64,000 bases of DNA from Tritonibacter horizontis. Lineage in GTDB: Bacteria > Pseudomonadota > Alphaproteobacteria > Rhodobacterales > Rhodobacteraceae. The first letter of the stretch is position 1. Each line of letters starts with the position of its first letter. The notes beneath the pieces were generated by a model. It saw only the letters and a program-made list of their open reading frames with translations. It did not search any database and was not told where the DNA came from. Location: contig NZ_LPUY01000138.1 in the NCBI RefSeq assembly GCF_001518015.1, forward strand, positions 62,001 through 126,000, given 5' to 3'. Positions 17,185 to 24,828 of this stretch are shown here, piece after piece. The translations under genes and the position numbers were made by a program.

Positions 17185-17244
17185 GGTCTGGACTGCTCTG
17201 GTCTGGGCTGCTCTGGTCTGGACTGGCTTGCGCTGGACTGGCAT
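17185..17244 (+). repeat. Four tandem copies of a 15-base repeat
   Basis: Units start at 17185, 17200, 17215 and 17230. The consensus is GGTCTGGACTGCTCT; unit 2 differs at one base and units 3-4 drift in their 3' halves and, in unit 4, the first bases. The array fills the gap between the exported protein and the flavin-binding gene. Read in the frame of the latter it would give a pentapeptide repeat (VWTAL-like), but no start or ribosome site supports translation. Confidence 0.75.
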
Positions 17245-17278
17245 GACCTGCCCGCAGACCCCAATCAGGAACACCCGA

Positions 17279-17767
17279 ATGGCACTAAGCCCCCTCCGCC
17301 CCACCGATGACGAGGCCCGCGCGCTGGCACATGAATTGCTGCGCGCCGCGCGATATGCATCGCTTGCCACCTTGACAGAGGCTGGCCACCCGATGCAGAG
17401 CCGCATCGCCTTTGGTCTGGATGGCGCCGGGCAGCCGATCTCTTTGGTTTCCACCCTCGCGGCCCACACGCAGGCGCTGCGCACCCGGCCCCAGATTTCG
17501 CTGCTGGTGGGGGAGCCGGGCGACAAGGGCGACCCTCTGACCCATCCCCGGCTGACCCTGAATGGCCGGGGCGAGATACTGCCCAACACCGGCGAGCGCC
17601 ACGCCGAAATGGCCGCGCATTATCTGCGCAGCCACCCCAAGGCCAAGCTCTATATCGGGTTTGGCGATTTTCATTTCCTGCGGTTCCACATCACCGACGG
17701 GTTTCTCAACGGCGGCTTTGGCAAGGCGTTTCAGATGACGCAGGCGGATCTGTTCCAGGTCGAATAG
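17279..17767 (+). CDS. Pyridoxamine 5'-phosphate oxidase-like (HugZ-type) FMN-binding protein
   Basis: A 162-residue split-barrel flavin-binding protein. The N-terminal block 'ARYASLATLTEAGHPMQSRIAF' (given here only in part) and 'QISLLVGEPGDKGDPLTHPRLTL' match the PNPOx-like/HugZ group, which includes haem-degrading and general FMN reductases. 'YIGFGDFHFLRFHITDGFLNGG' near the C-terminus is also typical. I chose the ATG at 17279 because CAGGA precedes it; an in-frame ATG 12 codons upstream lacks a ribosome site. The 15-base repeat array lies just upstream. Confidence 0.82.
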   Translation: MALSPLRPTDDEARALAHELLRAARYASLATLTEAGHPMQSRIAFGLDGAGQPISLVSTLAAHTQALRTRPQISLLVGEPGDKGDPLTHPRLTLNGRGEILPNTGERHAEMAAHYLRSHPKAKLYIGFGDFHFLRFHITDGFLNGGFGKAFQMTQADLFQVE

Positions 17768-17806
17768 CCCCTGCCACAGCCTCCCCCTCGCCTCTACCGC
17801 CACGCG

Positions 17807-20092
17807 TTAGCGATCCATACGGATCAGGACCCGCACCGTGCCCCGGACCGCTTCGGGCCAGACCAGGTCGATGCGGTCGTTGTTGCTGCCTTGATTGGTG
17901 CGCACATAGGGGGTCGGATACACCACCGAGCCGCCGGAGTTACGCATGGATCCTTCCATCACCACGCTGTCCACGCCACGGCTGTGACCGGAGAAGGGCA
18001 ATGACCCATCGGTGTCCACCGACCAGGTGCTGGCGGCACTGCCCTCGTCATGTTCGACACGCAGCGGATTGCGCGACTTGGTGTCTACGTTGTGGAACGT
18101 GTTGCCGTCAAAGAAGACATCGCGGCTGCGGGTGAAATCCAGATCGGCAAAGCTGGTATCGACCCGTTCGGCGCGGTCAATCGTGCCGTTGATCGAGCGG
18201 AACTTGTTGCCGGTGACCGACACACCATTGAGAAAATGCCCGCTGCCATAGGGTTTGATCACGATATAGCTGAACCAATTCGCGACATCACCGCTGAGAA
18301 ACACATTGTCGGTGATCGACATTGCCGAGAATGAAAACCCGGTGCTGAAATCCGGGGTCGCGTCATATTCGTTGGTCCACTCGACAAAGCAATTGTCGAT
18401 GTAGTTTTCCGAAATCGTATGGGAGGCATAGGTATCCGTCACCACGATGCCTGCCGTGCGCACGCCGCCTGCGACGCTGTCGCCCTGAAAGAAATGGTTG
18501 CCGGTGATCGTGTGGTTGGAGCCGGCCATGACCGCCCAATGCAAAAACCGGGTGGCGCGGTTGTGGCGCAGTTTGACATCGTTGGAATTGGCGTTGAGCG
18601 CGATGCTGACCCGGTCCGAGACATCCTCGGCATCCTCATCCGACAGGAACTGGCAATTGTCCACCAGCATGCCCTGACAGCCATTGCCGATCGAGGTGAT
18701 CGCGCGGGCCTTTGGTTTGGTGAAATAGCAGTCATGCAGCACAAAGACCGACCCGGCGGGGGCCAGCCGCAGGGCGCTGGCCTCGCCATTGCATTGAAAC
18801 TCCACCCCGGAGATGCCGAATTTCTTGATCGCCGAGAAGCCGGAGAAATCCAGCATGTATTTGAACTGGGTGAAGGTGAAGTTCTGCCGCCCCTCGGCAT
18901 CAAACAGCGGCTGGCTGAGGGTCAGCTCGCCCGCGCCGGTGTTCTTTTCCCGCACGTAGACCTCGCGCCCGACGCCTGCGCCTTCGACGAGGGCCCCGAC
19001 CGGAATGGCCGCGATATTGTTGACATCTGTCAACTTTCGGTTGTCCGAGCTGCTGTAGGACGCCTGCGAAGTGACCACATCGTGATCCCAGGGCGCGCCG
19101 GCCTGCGCGGTGAACTGGCCATTGCGGATATAGCGCCGGGTGGCATAGCTGGTGCGGTTCGGCACCGCCGCCTGCATATCGATGGGTTCGTGCAGCGTGA
19201 TACTGCGCCCGCCAAGATCCAGGCTTTCATGATCGACGCTGTTCAACAGCGCCTGAAACGCCTTTTTGAAGGCCAGCGCCTCGTCGTCAAATGCGGCGGC
19301 ATAGGTCGGGTAGTTGTAGCTTTTGGTCAGCAGCAACATCGCGTCATCCGGCATCGACAGCGTGCCCTCGAACACCACGTCATGGTTGAGCGACAGGGTG
19401 CTGTTGATCAGGAACTCTCCCTCCGGGACCAGAATGCGCCGCCCGTCTGCGGCATCGTCGGCGGCCTCGAAGGCGGCGTGGCAATCGGTGCTGCCGTTTC
19501 CGACCGCACCATAATCGACAACATCCACGACGCTCAGCATGTCGCGCAGGAAAACACTGGTGACGTCCTCGATGATCAGGTCATCGACACGGATCACCCC
19601 GCCGTTGGGACCGGTCAGGTCCAGGCCAAGGTGGCCATAGGCCGCTGCGATCCCCCAGGGCATGTCTACGCCGGTCCGGGTGCCTGTGCCGACAATCGCC
19701 TGCACTTCGACCACCTCGCCATAGGCGGACAGGGTGACTCCGGGACCGACCTCGACCACGCCGGACACATGACTGTCGTTGCTGGCGCCGGCCCAGCCGG
19801 AAATCCGCACCGTTGGCAATGCGCCACTCATCGCTTTGACCCGCGCGGTCACCCGCAGATAGCAGCCCGGCAGGATCGGGGTTTCGCCCATGTAGCGCAG
19901 ATGCTGGGTGCTGGCGGTCTTTTGCAGCTCAAGACAGCCCGCGAAATGCGCGTCCCCCGCCACAAGTGCCGCGTTTGCGGCCCCGTCGTAGGTGTCCGAA
20001 CCGGGCGTTCCGTCGCCACTGGACCAGACATCAAGCCCCTGCGCAAATGCAGGCGGCATCAATTGCAGACCGTCGGTAATCGCCTTGTTCAT
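17807..20092 (-). CDS. Right-handed beta-helix protein, pectate-lyase-superfamily (GH28-related), tailspike-like
   Basis: A 761-residue protein. Residues about 1-190 look like a carbohydrate-binding beta-sandwich ('SSGDGTPGSDTYDGAANA', 'CYLRVTARV'). Residue about 190 onward begins the classical start of a pectate lyase 3/GH28-related beta-helix (VVDYGAVGNGSTDCHAAFEAA). Rungs follow with Asn/His/Gly turns such as 'HTITGNHFFQGDS' and 'HTISENYIDNCFVEW', then a C-terminal sandwich ending 'GTVRVLIRMDR'. There is no signal peptide. The architecture is that of phage tailspikes or surface polysaccharide-degrading enzymes. Whether it cleaves, and how it leaves the cell, cannot be seen. It is a single gene. 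Confidence 0.75.
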   Translation of the reverse strand: MNKAITDGLQLMPPAFAQGLDVWSSGDGTPGSDTYDGAANAALVAGDAHFAGCLELQKTASTQHLRYMGETPILPGCYLRVTARVKAMSGALPTVRISGWAGASNDSHVSGVVEVGPGVTLSAYGEVVEVQAIVGTGTRTGVDMPWGIAAAYGHLGLDLTGPNGGVIRVDDLIIEDVTSVFLRDMLSVVDVVDYGAVGNGSTDCHAAFEAADDAADGRRILVPEGEFLINSTLSLNHDVVFEGTLSMPDDAMLLLTKSYNYPTYAAAFDDEALAFKKAFQALLNSVDHESLDLGGRSITLHEPIDMQAAVPNRTSYATRRYIRNGQFTAQAGAPWDHDVVTSQASYSSSDNRKLTDVNNIAAIPVGALVEGAGVGREVYVREKNTGAGELTLSQPLFDAEGRQNFTFTQFKYMLDFSGFSAIKKFGISGVEFQCNGEASALRLAPAGSVFVLHDCYFTKPKARAITSIGNGCQGMLVDNCQFLSDEDAEDVSDRVSIALNANSNDVKLRHNRATRFLHWAVMAGSNHTITGNHFFQGDSVAGGVRTAGIVVTDTYASHTISENYIDNCFVEWTNEYDATPDFSTGFSFSAMSITDNVFLSGDVANWFSYIVIKPYGSGHFLNGVSVTGNKFRSINGTIDRAERVDTSFADLDFTRSRDVFFDGNTFHNVDTKSRNPLRVEHDEGSAASTWSVDTDGSLPFSGHSRGVDSVVMEGSMRNSGGSVVYPTPYVRTNQGSNNDRIDLVWPEAVRGTVRVLIRMDR

Positions 20093-20225
20093 GAGTAGTA
20101 CCTTTCCTGTTCCAGCATGCCGGGATCGGGAAAAGGTCTATCAGTCCGGGATTAAATCCGGCTCAGGTGGGCGCACGCCGGGAGCGCAACACCCGCCCCT
20201 GGCCGCGCCCCTGGCCGGGCCGTGG

Positions 20226-20663
20226 TCAGACGCTGCCGGACGGGGCCTTGATCAGCTGTACCGCGTTGATTTTCCAACCAGTACCGGAGTTCACCATCTG
20301 GTAGTCAAGCAGATGCACCCCCCCCGATTTATCGGTCATCATGACCCGTTGCCACAGCTTGCCGGCAATCTCGCGCAGGTCGAGATACTGCACCTCTGCC
20401 GGGCGCCAGACCATGGGGTAGCCCTGTTCGACCATGGTGATGAAATTGCCCGGCGTGCCGAAATGTTTTTGGATGGAGGGCGAGGCATAGCCAAAGGCCG
20501 CCTGTGCATCCTCCGCCTGAAAGGCCTCCAGCTGGGCATCGATGACACCGATGATCTGGTCGCTCTGGGCGCTCTGAGCGCGCGCGGGCGCGAGCCAGGC
20601 CCCGGCAGCACATATGAAAACCGCCAGCCACACGCCGCATGTTCGTACAAGTTTCCGTCGCAT
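20226..20663 (-). CDS. DUF4864 family exported protein
   Basis: A 145-residue protein with a signal peptide (about 1-30, ending APARAQ) and a DUF4864 domain: 'IIGVIDAQLEAFQAEDAQAAFGYASPSI' start (partly quoted), 'GNFITMVEQGYPMVWRPAEVQY' and 'GWKINAVQLIKAP'. The family has an NTF2/cystatin-like look and is widespread in Rhodobacterales, with no known activity. The ATG at 20663 sits seven bases after GGAG; the upstream GTG would overlap that site. Downstream is the start region of the beta-helix gene, in the same direction. Confidence 0.82.
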   Translation of the reverse strand: MRRKLVRTCGVWLAVFICAAGAWLAPARAQSAQSDQIIGVIDAQLEAFQAEDAQAAFGYASPSIQKHFGTPGNFITMVEQGYPMVWRPAEVQYLDLREIAGKLWQRVMMTDKSGGVHLLDYQMVNSGTGWKINAVQLIKAPSGSV

Positions 20664-20738
20664 CGCCACACTCCTTCAAGACAGCCCTGATGTGTCAGGA
20701 GCTAGCGTTGCGCAGGCTGTCGTCAAAGGGCGCGGGGA

Positions 20739-21890
20739 TCAGGGCGCGAAATCGCAGGCCGAACAGGCGCCAAAGGGCTGCTGGCCCATCACCTTGGTCA
20801 GCACCGATCCAAGCGCCGCGATCACCTCCAGGAACGGGGTGATAGGCGGTGGCGGCATCAGGGTCGTCATGGAGGACATCAGCGCCAGGCCTGCGGCATT
20901 GGCGGTCTGCCCGCCGGCGATCACATCGTGCACATCCGGCAGCAGTTCAAACTGGCTAAGAAGGTCGGCGGCTGGCAGCGGAAACGGAATGCGTTTCTTG
21001 GACCAGTGGCTGTACATCGCATTGATCCGCGCCAGCCCGGAGGGGGTCAGCGCATCCTCGCCAAAGGCCTCGTGGATCACATCCAGGTCGGCCATCTGCG
21101 CCGCCAGCGCCATCAGCAGCGACAGAGGCGTTTTCATCCGGGGCACCGGGAAATTCTGCAATGCCGCGAACTGGCGCTTGAGCTGGTCGATAAAGGCGGG
21201 GGTCAACGGCGGCTTGTTCAGTGCCGCCGTGGTGGTGGCAAGCCCGGCCAGTTGGGTGGCCAGTTTCAGCTGCGGCAGCGGCAGGCCAAAGGCCGGCAGA
21301 CGCATCTTTGGCAGGCGGGTGGCAAATTGCAGCGTCGCGGACTGGCGCGAGACGCTGGTGCCCGAGTCGCCCATGGTCATGGCCTCGCCCAGCTCGGCCT
21401 CCATCACCTCGAAGGGGCACAGGCCCTGGGTGCGCAACGCCAGCGTCATATGCGCGCCCATCGCAAGGTTGCTATAGGCCGGCGACGGCATCTGAGAAAT
21501 CGAATGGGTCTTGGCCATCACGTTTTCCTCAAGGCTGAGGATCGCTTCGGTCAGCGCGTTCTTCAAGGCCTCAAGATCATCCAGCGGGAAAATCGCCGCC
21601 GGGATCGCCAGCCGCGCGGCCAGGGCCAGAACCGGGCCGCCGCGCGGCGGCAGCACCGCAGGCAAGGTGCCGTTCGGGGCCTGTGCGACGATATTGGCGG
21701 TGAGCCAGTTCTGATCCGTCGGAAGCATCTCGGCCAGGTTCAGATCCGTCCTGGCGCTGAGGTTCACGTTCAATTTCATCAGCTTGAGCATATTGGCAAG
21801 CTGGGGCGGCGGCGCATCCATCCGCAGGCTGTCGCGCTGAGGCGACGGCAGCGCCGACACCAGGTCGAGGTCTTTGCAAAAGCAAACCAT
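20739..21890 (-). CDS. Unknown protein coupled to a PAAR gene
   Basis: A 383-residue protein I do not recognise. It is Leu/Ala/Pro-rich and predicted helical, with recurring motifs built on 'LPxLxLxxxL' and hydrophobic segments near residues 75-100 and 305-370 that are not clear membrane helices. It ends with a Cys pair (GACSACDFAP) and has a Cys-containing N-terminus (MVCFCKDL). It begins 11 bases after the PAAR gene and is presumably cotranscribed. Genes directly behind PAAR genes often encode effectors or adaptor proteins loaded on the PAAR tip. That is inference from position. Confidence 0.7.
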   Translation of the reverse strand: MVCFCKDLDLVSALPSPQRDSLRMDAPPPQLANMLKLMKLNVNLSARTDLNLAEMLPTDQNWLTANIVAQAPNGTLPAVLPPRGGPVLALAARLAIPAAIFPLDDLEALKNALTEAILSLEENVMAKTHSISQMPSPAYSNLAMGAHMTLALRTQGLCPFEVMEAELGEAMTMGDSGTSVSRQSATLQFATRLPKMRLPAFGLPLPQLKLATQLAGLATTTAALNKPPLTPAFIDQLKRQFAALQNFPVPRMKTPLSLLMALAAQMADLDVIHEAFGEDALTPSGLARINAMYSHWSKKRIPFPLPAADLLSQFELLPDVHDVIAGGQTANAAGLALMSSMTTLMPPPPITPFLEVIAALGSVLTKVMGQQPFGACSACDFAP

Positions 21891-21901
21891 CTGCTGTCAG
21901 C

Positions 21902-22204
21902 TCAGCCGCCGATGATGACGGTTGGGGCACCAACACTCACCATACCGCCATGGGCACAGGTATCGATCACAATCCGCACCGCAGGTTTTCCACACACAAT
22001 CACCGTGGAAGATCCTTTTGCCAGCGTATCAGGTGGTCCGACACAGATTGCTGCGTCCCCCATAATTGCCTGAGGCAGACCGCAGGTCAGGACTGTCGTC
22101 GCGCTGGGTCCAGCCACCGGACCACCGACATGCGGAACGGGTGGGACAAGCGGCGACACCATGGGACAGACATGCATATCAGTAAGTCGCGCCGCTGGCA
22201 TCAT
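21902..22204 (-). CDS. PAAR-domain tip protein
   Basis: A 100-residue protein that is a single PAAR domain: 'PAARLTDMHVCPM' start, Pro/Gly-rich 'VPPVPHVGGPV', 'GLPQAIMGDAAICVG', and the ending 'VSVGAPTVIIGG'. His and Cys positions (H10, C12, C57 region, H-G pair near 85) are compatible with the zinc site. PAAR proteins cap the VgrG-type spike of type VI secretion systems and related contractile devices and carry effectors. The first of the paired ATGs at 22204 follows GGAGG at eight bases. No VgrG, Hcp or sheath gene occurs in the window, so this tip would serve a machine encoded elsewhere. Confidence 0.88.
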   Translation of the reverse strand: MMPAARLTDMHVCPMVSPLVPPVPHVGGPVAGPSATTVLTCGLPQAIMGDAAICVGPPDTLAKGSSTVIVCGKPAVRIVIDTCAHGGMVSVGAPTVIIGG

Positions 22205-22307
22205 AATCCGATCCTCCAAAATATCCTTACTCTAGAGGATAAACACCTCAGCGCCCAAAAAGAAGTGAGTAGCTGTGGAAGTTTCTTGAAAAAGTTCGCC
22301 AGACGGC

Positions 22308-22333
22308 AAAACGGGCGCCGATTGCCGACGCCC
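22308..22333 (-). terminator. Terminator of lysK
   Basis: The minus strand has GGGCGTCG/CGGCGCCC (eight pairs, one G-U) around a 5-base loop, followed by GTTTTG. It lies 35 bases beyond the lysK stop and insulates lysK from the PAAR operon. Confidence 0.75.
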
Positions 22334-22367
22334 GCCTGTCTGTTGCAGAGATCCGGAACCGGTCCGG

Positions 22368-24023
22368 TCAGGCAGTTTCGGACACCAGGTCGCCTGCCAG
22401 CGCCGTTTCGATCAGGGCGATGGTATCGCTGACCCCATACAGCGCGATGAAGCCGCCAAAACGCGGCCCCTGGGTCGCGCCCAGCAGCACCTCGTAGAGC
22501 GTCGAGAACCAGGCGCGCAGCGGATCGAACCCGTGGATCTTGCCGATGGCAAAGACCACCGATTGCAGGAATTCCTCGTCCGCGAAATCGGCCTCTGGCA
22601 GCGGGTCGTCATTGCCGACCAGTTCGTTCTTCCGGGCGATGGTCGCCAGGGCGGCCTCGGGGCTCTGCAGGGCAGTGGCAAGATCGCTCAGCGCCGCGCG
22701 TTCCTGATCGCTGGGCAGGCGGAACACCTTGGCCGGTTTCACGAAGTCCTGGAAATAGCGCACCGCGAACCCTGCCGCCTGATCCATGCCGGGATGGGTC
22801 GCAGCGGTGGCATCGGGGGCGTATTTGTTGATGAACCCCCACAGGGTTTCCTTGTCCTCGGCGCTGGAGGCGCTGGCGAGGTTCAACAGCATCGAGAAGG
22901 AAACCACCATATCCGACTGCGGTACAGCGCCGCCGTGGATGTGCCAGACCGGGTTGTTGAGCTGCCCCTTGAGGTCCTGACCGTGGTAGGCACGCAGCTG
23001 CTGATGATATTCGTCCACCGCCTTCGGGATCACGTCAAAATGCATCCGCTTGGCGGTTTTGGGCTTTTGATACATGAAATAGGACAGGCTCTCGGAGGAG
23101 GCATAGGTCAGCCATTCGTCAATCGAGATGCCGTTGCCGGAGGTTTTGGAAATCTTCTGTCCGTTTGCATCCAGAAACAATTCATAGGTGAAATGTTCTG
23201 GCGCGCGCTGGCCCAGCACCCGGCAGATGCCGTCATAGATCGGCGTATTGGTGGAATGGTCCTTGCCATACATCTCGAAGTCCACTTCGAGCGCCGCCCA
23301 GCGGGCGCCAAAGTCGGGCTTCCACTGCAGTTTCACATTGCCGCCGGTGACCGGCAGCGTCCATTCGCGGCCGTTTTCGTCGTCAAAGGTCACCTCGTAG
23401 GTCTCCGGGTTCACCTTTTTCATCGGCACATAGAGCACGCGACCGGTTTCCGGGTGGATCGGCAGGAAGATCGAATAGGTCTCGCGCCGTTCATCCCGCA
23501 AGGATTTCAGCATGATTTCCATGATGGCGTCATAGCGTTCGACGCAGCGTTTGAGCACCTCGTCAAACTGGCCCGAGGCGTAGAATTCGGTCGAGGAGTA
23601 GAACTCATACTCGAAACCAAACGTATCCAGGAACCGGCGCAACATGGCGTTGTTGTGGTGGCCAAAGCTGTCAAATTCGCCAAACGGATCCGGCACCGAG
23701 GTCAGCGGCTTTTGCAGATGATCCTTCAGGCCCTCGGCGTTCGGCACGTTGCCGGGGATCTTGCGCATGCCGTCGAGATCGTCCGAGAAACAGATCAGTT
23801 TGGTCGGGATGTCGGAAATCACCTCGAAGGCGGTTTTGATCATGGTGGTGCGGGCCACCTCGCCAAAGGTGCCGATATGCGGCAGACCGGAGGGACCGTA
23901 GCCGGTTTCAAACAACACATAGCCCTTTTCCGGCGCGCCCTTGGCGTAACGTTTGAGAACACGGCGTGCTTCTTCAAACGGCCAGGCTTTGCTCTTGAGA
24001 GCTTCTTCGCGCAGATCAGACAT
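22368..24023 (-). CDS. lysK: Class I lysyl-tRNA synthetase
   Basis: A 551-residue enzyme that charges tRNA-Lys. It belongs to the class I (archaeal-type) LysRS found in many alphaproteobacteria instead of the class II enzyme. The class I HIGH motif appears as 'SGLPHIGTFGEV' and the KMSKS motif as 'KISKTSGNG'. The catalytic Rossmann region and the helical anticodon-binding C-terminus have the usual length. No other lysyl-tRNA synthetase is present in the window. It is followed by a good terminator and is probably transcribed alone. Confidence 0.95.
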   Translation of the reverse strand: MSDLREEALKSKAWPFEEARRVLKRYAKGAPEKGYVLFETGYGPSGLPHIGTFGEVARTTMIKTAFEVISDIPTKLICFSDDLDGMRKIPGNVPNAEGLKDHLQKPLTSVPDPFGEFDSFGHHNNAMLRRFLDTFGFEYEFYSSTEFYASGQFDEVLKRCVERYDAIMEIMLKSLRDERRETYSIFLPIHPETGRVLYVPMKKVNPETYEVTFDDENGREWTLPVTGGNVKLQWKPDFGARWAALEVDFEMYGKDHSTNTPIYDGICRVLGQRAPEHFTYELFLDANGQKISKTSGNGISIDEWLTYASSESLSYFMYQKPKTAKRMHFDVIPKAVDEYHQQLRAYHGQDLKGQLNNPVWHIHGGAVPQSDMVVSFSMLLNLASASSAEDKETLWGFINKYAPDATAATHPGMDQAAGFAVRYFQDFVKPAKVFRLPSDQERAALSDLATALQSPEAALATIARKNELVGNDDPLPEADFADEEFLQSVVFAIGKIHGFDPLRAWFSTLYEVLLGATQGPRFGGFIALYGVSDTIALIETALAGDLVSETA

Positions 24024-24233
24024 GATGTACTCCAGTCAGCGTCTTTTTCGGGATCATCGGCTGCACCATGCAACCCGACGCGCTTCTCTATTGTGCTGGT
24101 GCGGCACGAGTCAACACGGCGCCCCTCAAAGCGACCGGCGGAAAACCACTTTTTGCAAGGCTTCGGCGTTGAACGTGGCTGCTGCGCCCCCTATCCTACG
24201 CGCCGAACACACGGGCACAAAGGACGCCGGACA

Positions 24234-24656
24234 ATGACAGAAGAGACCCTCCCCCTGCTGACACCGCAGGATTGCCTGGTGGCCGTCATGGTGGCGGTTT
24301 CCGCCTCGGACGAGGACATTCGCACCGTCGAGCTGGTCAAGATCCAGAACGCCGTCAACATGCTGCCGGTTTTTGCCGACTACGATGCCGACCGGATCAC
24401 CGCCGTGTCGGGCACGGTGTTTGATCTGTTCGAGCAGGAGGACGGGCTGGATGCCTTGTTCGGGCTGGTGCGTGACATCCTGCCCCAGCGCCTGTTCGAG
24501 ACATGTTATGCGCTGGCCTGTGATGTGGCGGCGGCAGACGGGACGCTGAACGACAACGAACTGCGCCTGCTGGAAGAGATCCGCTATGAGTTGAATGTGG
24601 AGCGTCTGCACGCGGCTGCCATCGAACGGGGCTCGCGCGCGCGCCACATGGTGTAA
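24234..24656 (+). CDS. TerB-like (tellurite resistance B/DjlA N-terminal) domain protein
   Basis: A 140-residue cytoplasmic, all-helical protein of the TerB family. Recognisable are 'PQDCLVAVMVAVSASD' in helix 1 and the Asp/Glu-rich 'AADGTLNDNELRLLEEI' turn typical of the family's metal- or partner-binding face. Many members are stand-alone proteins with no demonstrated tellurite phenotype. The ATG at 24234 fits the domain start; the much longer open frame upstream is antisense to lysK. It is divergent from lysK and followed by a terminator at 24772-24788. Confidence 0.82.
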   Translation: MTEETLPLLTPQDCLVAVMVAVSASDEDIRTVELVKIQNAVNMLPVFADYDADRITAVSGTVFDLFEQEDGLDALFGLVRDILPQRLFETCYALACDVAAADGTLNDNELRLLEEIRYELNVERLHAAAIERGSRARHMV

Positions 24657-24739
24657 GGCGGGGCCTAAGCCGGGCCGCACGGGATCACGGAACCCAGTCG
24701 CGGCGCGGCCGGTCGGCCATCGGACGCAATCCGGACAAA

Positions 24740-24788
24740 AGGAAGGGGCCGCCCCAACCCGGCAAGAGGAAGGGGCCGCCCCATTTTT
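24740..24788 (+). terminator. Duplicated GGGGC-GCCCC hairpin and terminator after the TerB-like gene
   Basis: The 15-base sequence GGAAGGGGCCGCCCC occurs twice (from 24741 and from 24768). Each copy is self-complementary (GGGG/CCCC around CCG). The second is followed by ATTTTT and should terminate plus-strand transcription. The first copy can also pair with the second. Confidence 0.6.
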
Positions 24789-24828
24789 CACGCAACGGGC
24801 TTTGTTCGCCGCGGGCGCGGGTGCCGGG

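Noticed and set aside
18419-20098. 559-residue plus-strand open frame
   Set aside because: Antisense to the beta-helix gene; composition typical of a shadow frame.
22533-24233. Long plus-strand lead-in to the TerB-like frame
   Set aside because: This part lies antisense to lysK; the TerB domain begins right at the ATG at 24234.
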